DNA of 64,000 nucleotides from an uncultured Ruminococcus sp. (GTDB taxonomy: Bacteria > Bacillota > Clostridia > Oscillospirales > Ruminococcaceae). The translations under genes and the position numbers were made by a program. How positions within the stretch are numbered: position 1 is the first letter of the stretch; the number at the start of each line of letters is the position of its first letter. Of the stretch, positions 36,280 through 45,016 are shown in pieces. The notes beneath the pieces were generated by a model. That model had not been told where the DNA came from. It did no database searches and saw only the letters and a program-made list of their open reading frames with translations. The stretch lies in NCBI GenBank assembly GCA_934474025.1, contig CAKSMF010000002.1:124001-188000 (forward strand). The letters run 5' to 3'.

Positions 36280-38688
36280 ATGTCAAATAAACAGGTTAAT
36301 CCCCTTATGGAAAAAATCACACAGGCATTCCCCGAAAAACTTCATGCTATCTACAGTGTATCACCTGAAGAAGCATCAGACAAACAGATTTATCATGTTT
36401 TGTCATCTATAATTGTTGAAATTCTTGGTAAAAAAAGACAGAATTTTATGAACCATACTCATTCTGTTGGTGGTAAACAAATTTATTATTTATCAATGGA
36501 ATTCCTTATGGGACGTTCTCTTAAAACAAATCTCTACAATCTTGGAATAGTTGATGATGTAAAAGCTATGCTTGCACATTCCGGAATTAATCTTGATAAG
36601 ATTTATGACCAAGAACCTGATGCTGGTCTCGGAAACGGTGGTCTCGGACGTTTAGCAGCTTGTTATCTTGATGCCCTTGCTACTACTGGTTTCCCTGCAA
36701 TGGGTCATTCAATCTGTTATGAATATGGTATCTTCCAGCAGAAATTACAGGACGGCTGGCAGACTGAACTTCCTGATAACTGGCTTCCGGGCGGTTCCGT
36801 ATGGCTCGTTCCAAAGCCTGAACTTTCAATAGACGTTCACTTTGAGGGCGACCTTCAGGAATACTGGAACAGTCAGTCACACTATATTTCCCATGTAAAT
36901 TACAGCACAGTTGTTGCTACTCCTTATGATATGTATGTTTCCGGATACGGCTCTGAAGGTGTTTCAGTACTTCGTCTCTGGTCTGCAAAAGCTCCTGGCT
37001 TTGATATGGAAATGTTCAATCAGGGATTCTATGACAAGGCTGTAAATCAGAATGCTATTGCTAATGCTATTTCTAAGATTCTCTATCCTAACGACAATCA
37101 TCAGGAAGGTAAATCACTCCGTCTCCGTCAGCAGTATTTCCTTTGTGCTGCATCAGTAGGAGATATCGTAAACAATCACATGAGCGTTTACGGCACTCTC
37201 GAAAACCTTGCTGATAAGGTTGCAATCCACATCAACGATACTCACCCGACACTTGCTATTCCTGAACTTATGAGAATACTCCTTGATGACTGCGGTTATA
37301 CATGGGAAAAATCTTGGGATATCGTTACAAAAACTTTTGCATATACAAACCACACTGTTATGGCAGAAGCTCTTGAAAAATGGGACGTTAGCCTTGTTAA
37401 ATCCGTTATTCCGAGAATCTTCTCAATCATTGTTGAAATCAACAACAGATATTGCCAGTCACTTATGGAAAGCAATGGTCATGACAGTGCTAAAACAACT
37501 CGTATGTCCATTATCAAGGATAATCAGATTCATATGGCTACACTTTGCGTTGCAGTTTCACACAGCGTAAACGGTGTTTCAAAGCTTCACTCTGAAATCA
37601 TCAAGGAATCTGTTTTCCATGATGAATACTGCCATACTCCTGAAAAGTTCAAGAACGTAACTAATGGTATTGCTTACAGAAGATGGCTCTATCAGTCAAA
37701 TCAGGGTCTTACAAACCTCCTCAAAGAAACTATTGGCGATAAGTTTATAAAGGACGGTGCAGAACTCGAAAAGTTCAGAGCATTCCAGAACGATAAGTCC
37801 GTTCTTGAAAAGCTTATAGCTGTAAAAAAAGAAAACAAGCAGAAATTTGCTAAGCATGTAAAGCATAATACAGGTATTATTCTTAATACTGACAGCATTT
37901 TTGACGTACAGGTAAAGCGTCTCCACGAATACAAGAGACAGCACCTCAATGTTATGAATATTCTTGCTGATTACGCATACCTGCTACAGAATCCTGATGC
38001 TGATTTCACTCCAAAGACTTATATTTTCGCTGCTAAGGCTGCTCCTGGTTACTACCTCGCTAAGCAGATTATCAAAATGATTTGGGCTATCTCCGAAGAA
38101 ATCAGAAAGAATCCTCGTATCAATCAGAAGTTGCAGGTTATCTTCCTTGAAAACTACTGTGTAACACTTTCTGAACTTCTCATGCCTGCATCTGAAATTT
38201 CTGAACAGATTTCACTTGCTGGTACAGAAGCTTCCGGTACTGGTAACATGAAATTCATGCTTAATGGTGCTATCACTCTCGGAACTCTTGACGGTGCAAA
38301 CATCGAAATTAACGAATCCGCAGGAGAAGGCAATAACATTATCTTCGGTATGAAAACAGAAGAAGTTAACGCTCTCAAGGCAAAAGGTTACAATCCAGAA
38401 GAATATTTCAATAATAATCCTCTTATTCATGAAGCTATTGAACGTATGTATCACGGAATAAATGGTTGTACTTTCAATGACGTTGCAAATTCCCTTAAAG
38501 AACGTGACCCGTATATGGTTCTTGCTGATTTCGACGACTACAGAAGAGCTCAGAAGTTCAGTACAGAATGCTACAACGATACTATGAAGTGGGCTAAAAT
38601 GTCTCTTAACAATATTGCCGGTGCTGGTATCTTCTCTGCTGACCGTGCAGTTACAGAATACGCAGATAATATCTGGCATCTCAGATAA
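36280..38688 (+). CDS. glgP: Glycogen/starch/alpha-glucan phosphorylase
   Basis: PLP-dependent phosphorolysis of alpha-1,4-glucan to glucose-1-phosphate, in the cytoplasm. 802 residues, the usual length. Motifs: EPDAGLGNGGLGRLAACY, HINDTHPTLAIPELMR, KRLHEYKRQHLN, and the PLP-lysine Lys658 in GTGNMKFMLNGA. A GH13 enzyme follows 81 bases downstream across a terminator, so the two may be separately expressed but act together in storage-glucan or maltodextrin use. GGAG is 10 bases from the ATG. Confidence 0.97.
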   Translation: MSNKQVNPLMEKITQAFPEKLHAIYSVSPEEASDKQIYHVLSSIIVEILGKKRQNFMNHTHSVGGKQIYYLSMEFLMGRSLKTNLYNLGIVDDVKAMLAHSGINLDKIYDQEPDAGLGNGGLGRLAACYLDALATTGFPAMGHSICYEYGIFQQKLQDGWQTELPDNWLPGGSVWLVPKPELSIDVHFEGDLQEYWNSQSHYISHVNYSTVVATPYDMYVSGYGSEGVSVLRLWSAKAPGFDMEMFNQGFYDKAVNQNAIANAISKILYPNDNHQEGKSLRLRQQYFLCAASVGDIVNNHMSVYGTLENLADKVAIHINDTHPTLAIPELMRILLDDCGYTWEKSWDIVTKTFAYTNHTVMAEALEKWDVSLVKSVIPRIFSIIVEINNRYCQSLMESNGHDSAKTTRMSIIKDNQIHMATLCVAVSHSVNGVSKLHSEIIKESVFHDEYCHTPEKFKNVTNGIAYRRWLYQSNQGLTNLLKETIGDKFIKDGAELEKFRAFQNDKSVLEKLIAVKKENKQKFAKHVKHNTGIILNTDSIFDVQVKRLHEYKRQHLNVMNILADYAYLLQNPDADFTPKTYIFAAKAAPGYYLAKQIIKMIWAISEEIRKNPRINQKLQVIFLENYCVTLSELLMPASEISEQISLAGTEASGTGNMKFMLNGAITLGTLDGANIEINESAGEGNNIIFGMKTEEVNALKAKGYNPEEYFNNNPLIHEAIERMYHGINGCTFNDVANSLKERDPYMVLADFDDYRRAQKFSTECYNDTMKWAKMSLNNIAGAGIFSADRAVTEYADNIWHLR

Positions 38689-38714
38689 TCAGCTTTGCCC
38701 GATTAACCAAATAC

Positions 38715-38745
38715 AAGGGGACGAATTAATTTCCGTCCCCTTTTA
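38715..38745 (+). terminator. Terminator of glgP
   Basis: AAGGGGACG/CGTCCCCTT arms with a short T-run. Readthrough into the GH13 gene is possible because no clear promoter lies between. Confidence 0.8.
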
Positions 38746-38769
38746 CATATAAATTAGGAGTGATTTTTT

Positions 38770-40653
38770 ATGAAACCCATTTACGATACCTGGAATCTTA
38801 ATTATAAATCAATTTTCGGTGCTATAAAACAAGGTGAAACTTGTAATTTTTCAATAAGACTTCCTAAAAATATTTCGCTTGATTTTCCGCCGGTGCTTGT
38901 TCTTTTCAGAACCGGTTTCAAAGAACGTTTTCTTAACATGGAACTAACTGAAACAACCGACGAAGACAACGTTTATACCACAGCATATACTGCAAACTAT
39001 ACTGATGTACATTATTATTATTTCGCATACACAAGCGGTGGAATACGTCATTACATTAAAAAGATAAACTGTCATGAAGGTAACATAGATTACGGCGATT
39101 TATTCCAGCTTACAGTTTACGCTAATAACTATGAAACCCCTGATTTCCTTAAAGGCGGTGTAATGTATCAGATTTTCCCAGACCGTTTCTGTAAAAGCGG
39201 AAAAGTTCACGAAAATGTACCGACTGACAGAATTATTCGTGATGATTGGGGCGGTACTCCGTATTACAAGCCAGACCAGAACGGTCATGTTTGGAACAAC
39301 GATTATTTCGGAGGGGACTTTGCCGGCATACAGTCAAAACTCGGATATCTTAAAGATTTAGGAGTAACTTGCATTTATCTTAATCCTATTTTTGAATCCC
39401 ATGAAAACCACCGTTATAATACCGCAAACTACATGAAAGCTGACCCATTACTTGGCACTAATGACGAATTTGAAGAACTCTGCACAGAAGCTAAAAAATA
39501 CGGAATTTCAGTTATTCTTGACGGCGTATTTTCACATACCGGTGCGGACAGCGTATATTTCAACAAATTCAACAGATACGATACAAAAGGTGCATATAAT
39601 AGTCCGGATAGTCCTTATTATGAATGGTACAGCTTTATAAACTATCCTGATGTATATGAGGCTTGGTGGGGAATTGATACTCTCCCGAACGTCTGGGAAA
39701 ACAACGAAAGTTACACAGAATTTATCTGCGGTGAGGACGGCGTTCTTAACTATTGGCTTTCAAAGGGTGCAGCAGGATATCGTCTTGATGTTGCTGACGA
39801 ACTTCCAGACCAGTTCCTTAATAACCTCCGCAAATGCGTAAAGGGATACAACAAGGACAAAATCGTTATCGGTGAAGTATGGGAAGATGCTTCAAACAAG
39901 GAAAGCTATGGCGTAAAACGCCGTTATCTTCTCGGCGACCAGCTCGATTCCGTTATGAACTATCCATTCAGAGAGGCTATTATAAACTACGTAAAAGGCG
40001 GAAGTGTAAAGAATTTCATATATTCAGTAATGACCATTATTGAAAACTATCCTAAGCCTACAATTGACGTACTTATGAACTTTGTTTCAACTCACGATAT
40101 TGAACGTGCTATAAATCGTCTCGGCGGTGAAAACTGCGACAACAAAGACAAAGATTGGATGGCTGAAAAATATCTCAATGAACAGCAATATGCACAAGGA
40201 AAAAATCTCCTTAAAGCTGCTATGGCATTAATGTTCTTCCTGCCGGGTGTACCAAGTATTTATTACGGAGATGAAGCAGGATTACAGGGTTACAAAGACC
40301 CATTTAACCGCCGTTGTTATCCATGGGGCAACGAAGACAAGGAACTTATCGAATATGTTTCAGAACTCAGCCGTGTAAGAAAATCTATTCCTAATATGAA
40401 ATACGGAAGAACTTACTTTACTCTCAATGATAATGAAGTTATTGATGAACGTGTTGTATCTTTCACAAGACAGGGCGAAACAGATTACATTATTTTCGTA
40501 AACAGAAGTTGCGATGATATAGTATTTGAAAACATTGACAAACTTATGCCGAGATTTAAGAATTTCTCCCAGATGTACGGCGAATTTAAAGACAATACTG
40601 TTAAAATAAAACCTTATGGTTATACAATAATCAAAGCAAAATTCATAGACTGA
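38770..40653 (+). CDS. GH13 alpha-glycosidase (neopullulanase/cyclomaltodextrinase-like)
   Basis: 627 residues, no signal peptide, so cytoplasmic. An N-terminal beta domain (about 1-115) is followed by the alpha-amylase barrel with catalytic Asp340 (GYRLDVADEL), Glu369 (VIGEVWED) and Asp443 (STHDIERA), plus VMYQIFPDRF. The VMYQIFPDRF and MKADPLLGTNDEFE motifs fit neopullulanase or alpha-glucosidase types acting on short alpha-glucans. With glgP it forms a maltodextrin/glycogen degradation pair. TTAGGAG precedes the ATG. Confidence 0.93.
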   Translation: MKPIYDTWNLNYKSIFGAIKQGETCNFSIRLPKNISLDFPPVLVLFRTGFKERFLNMELTETTDEDNVYTTAYTANYTDVHYYYFAYTSGGIRHYIKKINCHEGNIDYGDLFQLTVYANNYETPDFLKGGVMYQIFPDRFCKSGKVHENVPTDRIIRDDWGGTPYYKPDQNGHVWNNDYFGGDFAGIQSKLGYLKDLGVTCIYLNPIFESHENHRYNTANYMKADPLLGTNDEFEELCTEAKKYGISVILDGVFSHTGADSVYFNKFNRYDTKGAYNSPDSPYYEWYSFINYPDVYEAWWGIDTLPNVWENNESYTEFICGEDGVLNYWLSKGAAGYRLDVADELPDQFLNNLRKCVKGYNKDKIVIGEVWEDASNKESYGVKRRYLLGDQLDSVMNYPFREAIINYVKGGSVKNFIYSVMTIIENYPKPTIDVLMNFVSTHDIERAINRLGGENCDNKDKDWMAEKYLNEQQYAQGKNLLKAAMALMFFLPGVPSIYYGDEAGLQGYKDPFNRRCYPWGNEDKELIEYVSELSRVRKSIPNMKYGRTYFTLNDNEVIDERVVSFTRQGETDYIIFVNRSCDDIVFENIDKLMPRFKNFSQMYGEFKDNTVKIKPYGYTIIKAKFID

Positions 40654-40674
40654 TTACAATATTTACAACGGTTC

Positions 40675-40699
40675 TGAATAAAGAGCCGTTGTTTTTTTA
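40675..40699 (+). terminator. Terminator of the GH13 gene
   Basis: ACAACGGTTC/GAGCCGTTGT arms, TGAATAAA loop, seven-T run. Confidence 0.9.
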
Positions 40700-40792
40700 T
40701 GTAAATAACAAGAGTTTTTGTTTGGTATAACGTCTAATTATATGTCGGTATCATGAATTGATTTCATTTGTGTGAAAATTTCTTTAATTTGC

Positions 40793-40821
40793 TTGCAATC
40801 CAAATAAAATTATAGTATAAT
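40793..40821 (+). promoter_or_regulatory. Promoter of the YfhO-like gene
   Basis: TTGCAA (40793-40798), 17-base spacer, perfect TATAAT (40816-40821). Confidence 0.75.
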
Positions 40822-40887
40822 GATTATTGATATAATCGGGGATTATGGCTTTTTCGCTATCCCCTAAAAAAAGGAGGAATAATAACC

Positions 40888-43800
40888 TTGGCAAAATCCA
40901 AAGCTATTGGCTCTAAGCAGAAGCCACTAATTACAGCAACGGATATAATTGCGTCAAAAACTCAGGTGAAATACAAACCACTTTATTATGTTGCCGCATT
41001 TTTAATCCCTGCTCTGCTTACCCTTATTGCGTATGCCTTTTTTGGCATATATCCTTTCAATGAACGCTCCGTACTTGCCCTTGACCTGAACGGACAGTAC
41101 ATCTACTATTTTGAAGCTATTCGTGATGCCTTCTGGGGTGACGGAAGCGTTTTCTACAACTGGAGTCGTAACCTCTCCGGTGAATTTATGGGTATTACTG
41201 GTTACTACCTTGCAAGTCCGTTTACACTGATTGTCATTCTTATGCCAAGAAGTCTGATTCTTGAAGCAATAATGATTATGCAATTATGCAAAGTCGGTGC
41301 AGCCGGATTAACATTCTGTATCTATGCACAAAAATCAAAAAATGTTCAGCCATTGCAGTCAATACTGTTTTCCACAATGTATGCAATGATGAGTTATGTA
41401 GCAATACAGCTTATCGACCCTATGTGGATTGATGGTCCTGTTTTCCTGCCACTCATTATCTTAGGCATTGAATACCTTATAGATGACGGCAGAAAGCTTA
41501 ACTATATTATTCCGCTTGCAATAATGTTTGTAGCTGAATTCTATATCGGATACATGGTTGCAATATTCGTTGCTATTTACTTCTTCTACTACCTCTTCTT
41601 CGGAACTAAAAGACAATTCAAAAGCGTTGGCGAATATTTCAAAACATTTGTAAGAATGGCTCTCTCAACAATTGTTGTTCTTATGTGCAGTATCTTTATG
41701 ATACTTCCGGTTTATAACGGTCTTTCAAACGGTAAATTCAACTTTTCTGAACCGGATTTCAGTTATAAAAATCTTTTCCAGTTGCTTGAACTTGTTCCTA
41801 CTCTTCTTCCAAACCAGTATTATTCTGTAAACGTTGACGAAGGTTCAAGAATGTACGGCAGACCGGAAATTTATTGCGGTGTACTTACAGTTACACTTCT
41901 TCCGCTTTTCTTCATGAACAAAAAAATTAAAGCCAACCGCAAAATAGGCTATGGACTTCTTACAATAATAATGATTGCAAGTATGTATATAAAACCTATT
42001 AATATGCTTTGGCACGGCGGACAAGACCCTAACTGGTTACCATTCAGATATTCATTCCTGTTATCATTTATATTTGTTTCAATGGCTGCTGAAATTTTTT
42101 CAAATCTTGACGGATATAAATTGTCTGTCGGAAGCGTCGCCGGAACGTTTGCCGGAATTGCGGTTCTGGTGGCATTCTTTAACGAACGTATGCCGAAATA
42201 CAATTACAATGAAGAAAAATATCAGTATGTTGCAAAACTTCCATACAAGACCACTGAAACATACAACGGAAAAACTCACGAAGAATTATGGCTTGGTACA
42301 CTTGCTTTTGGTATAATGCTTGCAGGTATATATCTTATCTATCTTTATTTCTACAGCCACTCCAAAAACAAAAAAGCAAGAAATATAATGACTATTGCAG
42401 TAGCATTTGTAGTATTCTTTGAAGCAGGTTACAATGCTTATGATACTTTTAAGAAAATCAACAAGGAAGTTGCTTATTCCGACAGGTCAACCTATCAGGA
42501 AATTATGTCTGCTCCCGAAATTGTAAAAACTATTGAAGAATATGACGACGGTTTATACCGTTCAGAAAAGACTTTCCAGAGATGCGTAAATGATAATCTG
42601 GCTTACGGATTAAAGGGTATTTCCCACTCAAGTTCAGTCATGAACGCTAAAGCAATTAATTTTGCTGATGCTCTCGGATATTTTACACAAAGTTACGAAA
42701 CACAGTACAAGGGAAACAATGTTGTAGCAGATTCACTTCTCGGAATAAAATACGTCGTTGATGACCCTAACAGAAATTCCGGTAATCGTTCATTGCTTGA
42801 ACCTTACTATGAAAAAGTGCTTGAATCTTCATATATAAATAACAGTGGTGTCAGAACTCCAGTTGACATTTACGAAAACAAAGACGCTCTCGCAATTGCT
42901 TACAGTGCAAGTGATGATATTCTTAAACTCGGTCACCTCGGAAACGACAACCAGTTTAACAGTATGAATATTTTTCTTAGCACACTTACCGGAAATACAG
43001 ATTTCCAGACAACTGAAGACGGTGCAATTATTATAAATGGATTCAAGGAATATTACAAAAAACTTGAACCTGAAGCTTATGAGGGTGATTCAGTATTTGA
43101 CCCTAACCAAGTTCGTCATAGTATTTACACTCCTACTGACGCTAACGGAAACGTTATTGAAAGCAAAGCACATCATGCTTATGATGCTCTCCCGAACGCA
43201 ATTGACCCTGTTGTAAATATGCATATCACTACTCAGTATGACGGTCCTGTTTATATGCATATAGACAGTGATTTCTATAAGGGTGTAAATATATGGGTTT
43301 CAAAGGACAAGGACGAAAACGGAAATTATTACAATCATCAGGAATACGGCAACTATCTTAAAGACCACATAAGACCTATTGTAAGACTTGGTTCTTATCC
43401 TGCCGGCACTGAACTTGAAGTACGTTTCACTATAACAAAAACAGAAGGAAGTTCTGTATATGTAGGTTCAAACGAACACTTCATGTTCAAAGTAAATAAT
43501 GGTTTACAGCTCTATAACCTTGATTATGACGCATTCCATCAGGATATAGAACAGCTTAAAAAGAATCAGTTTGAAGTTGACATGGACAAGTCAAACGACA
43601 GATATCTTGAAGGTACTGTAAATATTGATGAAGGTCAATTGTTATTTACAACTATTCCTTACGAAAAGGGCTGGACTCTCACCGTTGACGGCAAAAAAGC
43701 TGACGACCTTATAACTGAAATCAAAAACGAAGAAACTGGTACAATCAGTTACAAAAATGACTTTGATGCCGAAACAGGTAAGGTTATTATGCTTGAATCC

Positions 43801-44199
43801 ACTATCGGTCTTAAACTTCCTGCCGGTGAACATACTATTACTATGAAATACACTCCACCTGGATTTACTCTCGGTATGTTTACACTTGTTCTCGGTATAG
43901 GAATCATGATTATATTCTATCGTTATGACAAGAAAAATAATCAGGTTCTTATCGCACTCCAAAAGGAAAAGGAAAGAAAAAAACAGGGACTTTCTCCCGA
44001 AGACACTAACGAAAGTTCAGAAAAAAAGAACGTTCAGATTATAAAATCAAAGGGAGCTGTCTCCGAACAAGAACTCGTTCAGAAAACAAGTGATGAAGAA
44101 AACGAAACAGAAACAGTTACAGAGGATTCCGAAAATGATACTCCGGAAACTCCTGATTTTGAAAGTTCATCTGACAATAAAAACAAAAAGAAAAAATAA
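40888..44199 (+). CDS. YfhO-family membrane protein
   Basis: 1103-residue envelope protein. About 12-13 hydrophobic segments between about 30 and 510 (GT-C-like topology, ALDLNGQYIYYFEAIRD near the N-terminus), a large extracytoplasmic region to about 985, a last TM (LGMFTLVLGIGIMIIF) and an acidic/basic cytoplasmic tail of about 90 residues. YfhO proteins in Gram-positives are implicated in lipoteichoic acid glycosylation and envelope decoration, here by analogy only. The start is TTG at 40888, with AAGGAGG ten bases upstream. Confidence 0.88.
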   Translation: MAKSKAIGSKQKPLITATDIIASKTQVKYKPLYYVAAFLIPALLTLIAYAFFGIYPFNERSVLALDLNGQYIYYFEAIRDAFWGDGSVFYNWSRNLSGEFMGITGYYLASPFTLIVILMPRSLILEAIMIMQLCKVGAAGLTFCIYAQKSKNVQPLQSILFSTMYAMMSYVAIQLIDPMWIDGPVFLPLIILGIEYLIDDGRKLNYIIPLAIMFVAEFYIGYMVAIFVAIYFFYYLFFGTKRQFKSVGEYFKTFVRMALSTIVVLMCSIFMILPVYNGLSNGKFNFSEPDFSYKNLFQLLELVPTLLPNQYYSVNVDEGSRMYGRPEIYCGVLTVTLLPLFFMNKKIKANRKIGYGLLTIIMIASMYIKPINMLWHGGQDPNWLPFRYSFLLSFIFVSMAAEIFSNLDGYKLSVGSVAGTFAGIAVLVAFFNERMPKYNYNEEKYQYVAKLPYKTTETYNGKTHEELWLGTLAFGIMLAGIYLIYLYFYSHSKNKKARNIMTIAVAFVVFFEAGYNAYDTFKKINKEVAYSDRSTYQEIMSAPEIVKTIEEYDDGLYRSEKTFQRCVNDNLAYGLKGISHSSSVMNAKAINFADALGYFTQSYETQYKGNNVVADSLLGIKYVVDDPNRNSGNRSLLEPYYEKVLESSYINNSGVRTPVDIYENKDALAIAYSASDDILKLGHLGNDNQFNSMNIFLSTLTGNTDFQTTEDGAIIINGFKEYYKKLEPEAYEGDSVFDPNQVRHSIYTPTDANGNVIESKAHHAYDALPNAIDPVVNMHITTQYDGPVYMHIDSDFYKGVNIWVSKDKDENGNYYNHQEYGNYLKDHIRPIVRLGSYPAGTELEVRFTITKTEGSSVYVGSNEHFMFKVNNGLQLYNLDYDAFHQDIEQLKKNQFEVDMDKSNDRYLEGTVNIDEGQLLFTTIPYEKGWTLTVDGKKADDLITEIKNEETGTISYKNDFDAETGKVIMLESTIGLKLPAGEHTITMKYTPPGFTLGMFTLVLGIGIMIIFYRYDKKNNQVLIALQKEKERKKQGLSPEDTNESSEKKNVQIIKSKGAVSEQELVQKTSDEENETETVTEDSENDTPETPDFESSSDNKNKKKK

Positions 44200-44206
44200 T
44201 ATTTTT

Positions 44207-44239
44207 AATTCCCTGTTCGCATGAATGGGGAATTTTTTT
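44207..44239 (+). terminator. Terminator of the YfhO-like gene
   Basis: AATTCCC/GGGGAATT arms followed by a seven-T run. Confidence 0.85.
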
Positions 44240-44286
44240 ATAAGAAATCACTATAAAAATACTTGAATTTTTTGTTAGTTATAACT

Positions 44287-44316
44287 ATGACATTTTTTCT
44301 GAAAATGTGTTATAAT
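44287..44316 (+). promoter_or_regulatory. Promoter of the CarD-like gene
   Basis: ATGACA (44287-44292), 18-base spacer, TATAAT (44311-44316). Confidence 0.65.
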
Positions 44317-44350
44317 TTATATATAAACTTATTTATAGGGGGATATGAAA

Positions 44351-44845
44351 ATGTACAACATAAATGATGTCGTTGTATACGGTTCAAATGGAGTATGCGT
44401 AATAACTGCTATTGAAAAACGTGATTTCAGCGGTGAAAATATCGAATATTATATTCTTCACCCTGTTCACAACTCGAAAAACACTTTCTATGTGCCAACT
44501 GAAAATTCTGTACTTACTGAAAAACTGAAAAAAATTTACTCACCAAAAGAAATAGATAACTTGATTGCAACAATATCCGAAAAAAATTCCTTGTGGATTG
44601 AAAATAATATACAGAGAAAAGAAGCTTACAAGCAAATTATTGAAAATGGAAACAGAAATGAACTTCTTTGCCTTATAAAAACTCTTCATGAAAAAAATCT
44701 TGAACTTATCAGCAAACATAAAAAATTGCATTCCACTGACGAAAGATTTCTGAGAGATGCAGAAAATATCATTTATGATGAGTTTTCGTATTCACTGGAT
44801 ATACCACGTGAAGAAGTAATCGATTACATAAAAAAACATATCTGA
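44351..44845 (+). CDS. CarD/CdnL-family transcriptional regulator
   Basis: 164 residues. The N-terminal CarD RNA polymerase-interacting domain (INDVVVYGSNGVCVI, YYILHPVHNSKNTFYVP) is followed by an all-helical C-terminal part with Lys/Glu-rich helices. CarD proteins bind the RNAP beta subunit and tune promoter opening. The ATG at 44351 is chosen because the GGGGG site is only 2 bases from the earlier ATG but about 8 from this one. Monocistronic with its own terminator. Confidence 0.88.
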   Translation: MYNINDVVVYGSNGVCVITAIEKRDFSGENIEYYILHPVHNSKNTFYVPTENSVLTEKLKKIYSPKEIDNLIATISEKNSLWIENNIQRKEAYKQIIENGNRNELLCLIKTLHEKNLELISKHKKLHSTDERFLRDAENIIYDEFSYSLDIPREEVIDYIKKHI

Positions 44846-44870
44846 TTATAAAAAAATAATTCTTTATGTA

Positions 44871-44904
44871 AAATTCACCTTTCGCCCGAACGGTGAATTT
44901 TTTT
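44871..44904 (+). terminator. Terminator of the CarD-like gene
   Basis: AAATTCACC/GGTGAATTT arms with flanking T-run. Confidence 0.88.
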
Positions 44905-44915
44905 GTAAATTAATC

Positions 44916-44944
44916 TTGCATTTCTTGTTTTTTTATGTTATTAT
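44916..44944 (+). promoter_or_regulatory. Promoter of carB
   Basis: TTGCAT (44916-44921), 17-base spacer, TATTAT (44939-44944). The leader of about 65 bases has an imperfect TACGTACTATTTATGTACG hairpin before GGGAG. Confidence 0.55.
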
Positions 44945-45016
44945 ATAAGGTAAGAATGCCATGGCTTATGGTAAATTTTTATTACGTACTATTTATGTAC
45001 GGGTTGGGAGAATTGT

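Noticed and set aside
40730..40770. Possible fourth copy of the leader element (TCGGTATCATGAA)
   Set aside because: Only about nine bases match the core; the flanking TTTTAACAAG and other conserved blocks are missing.
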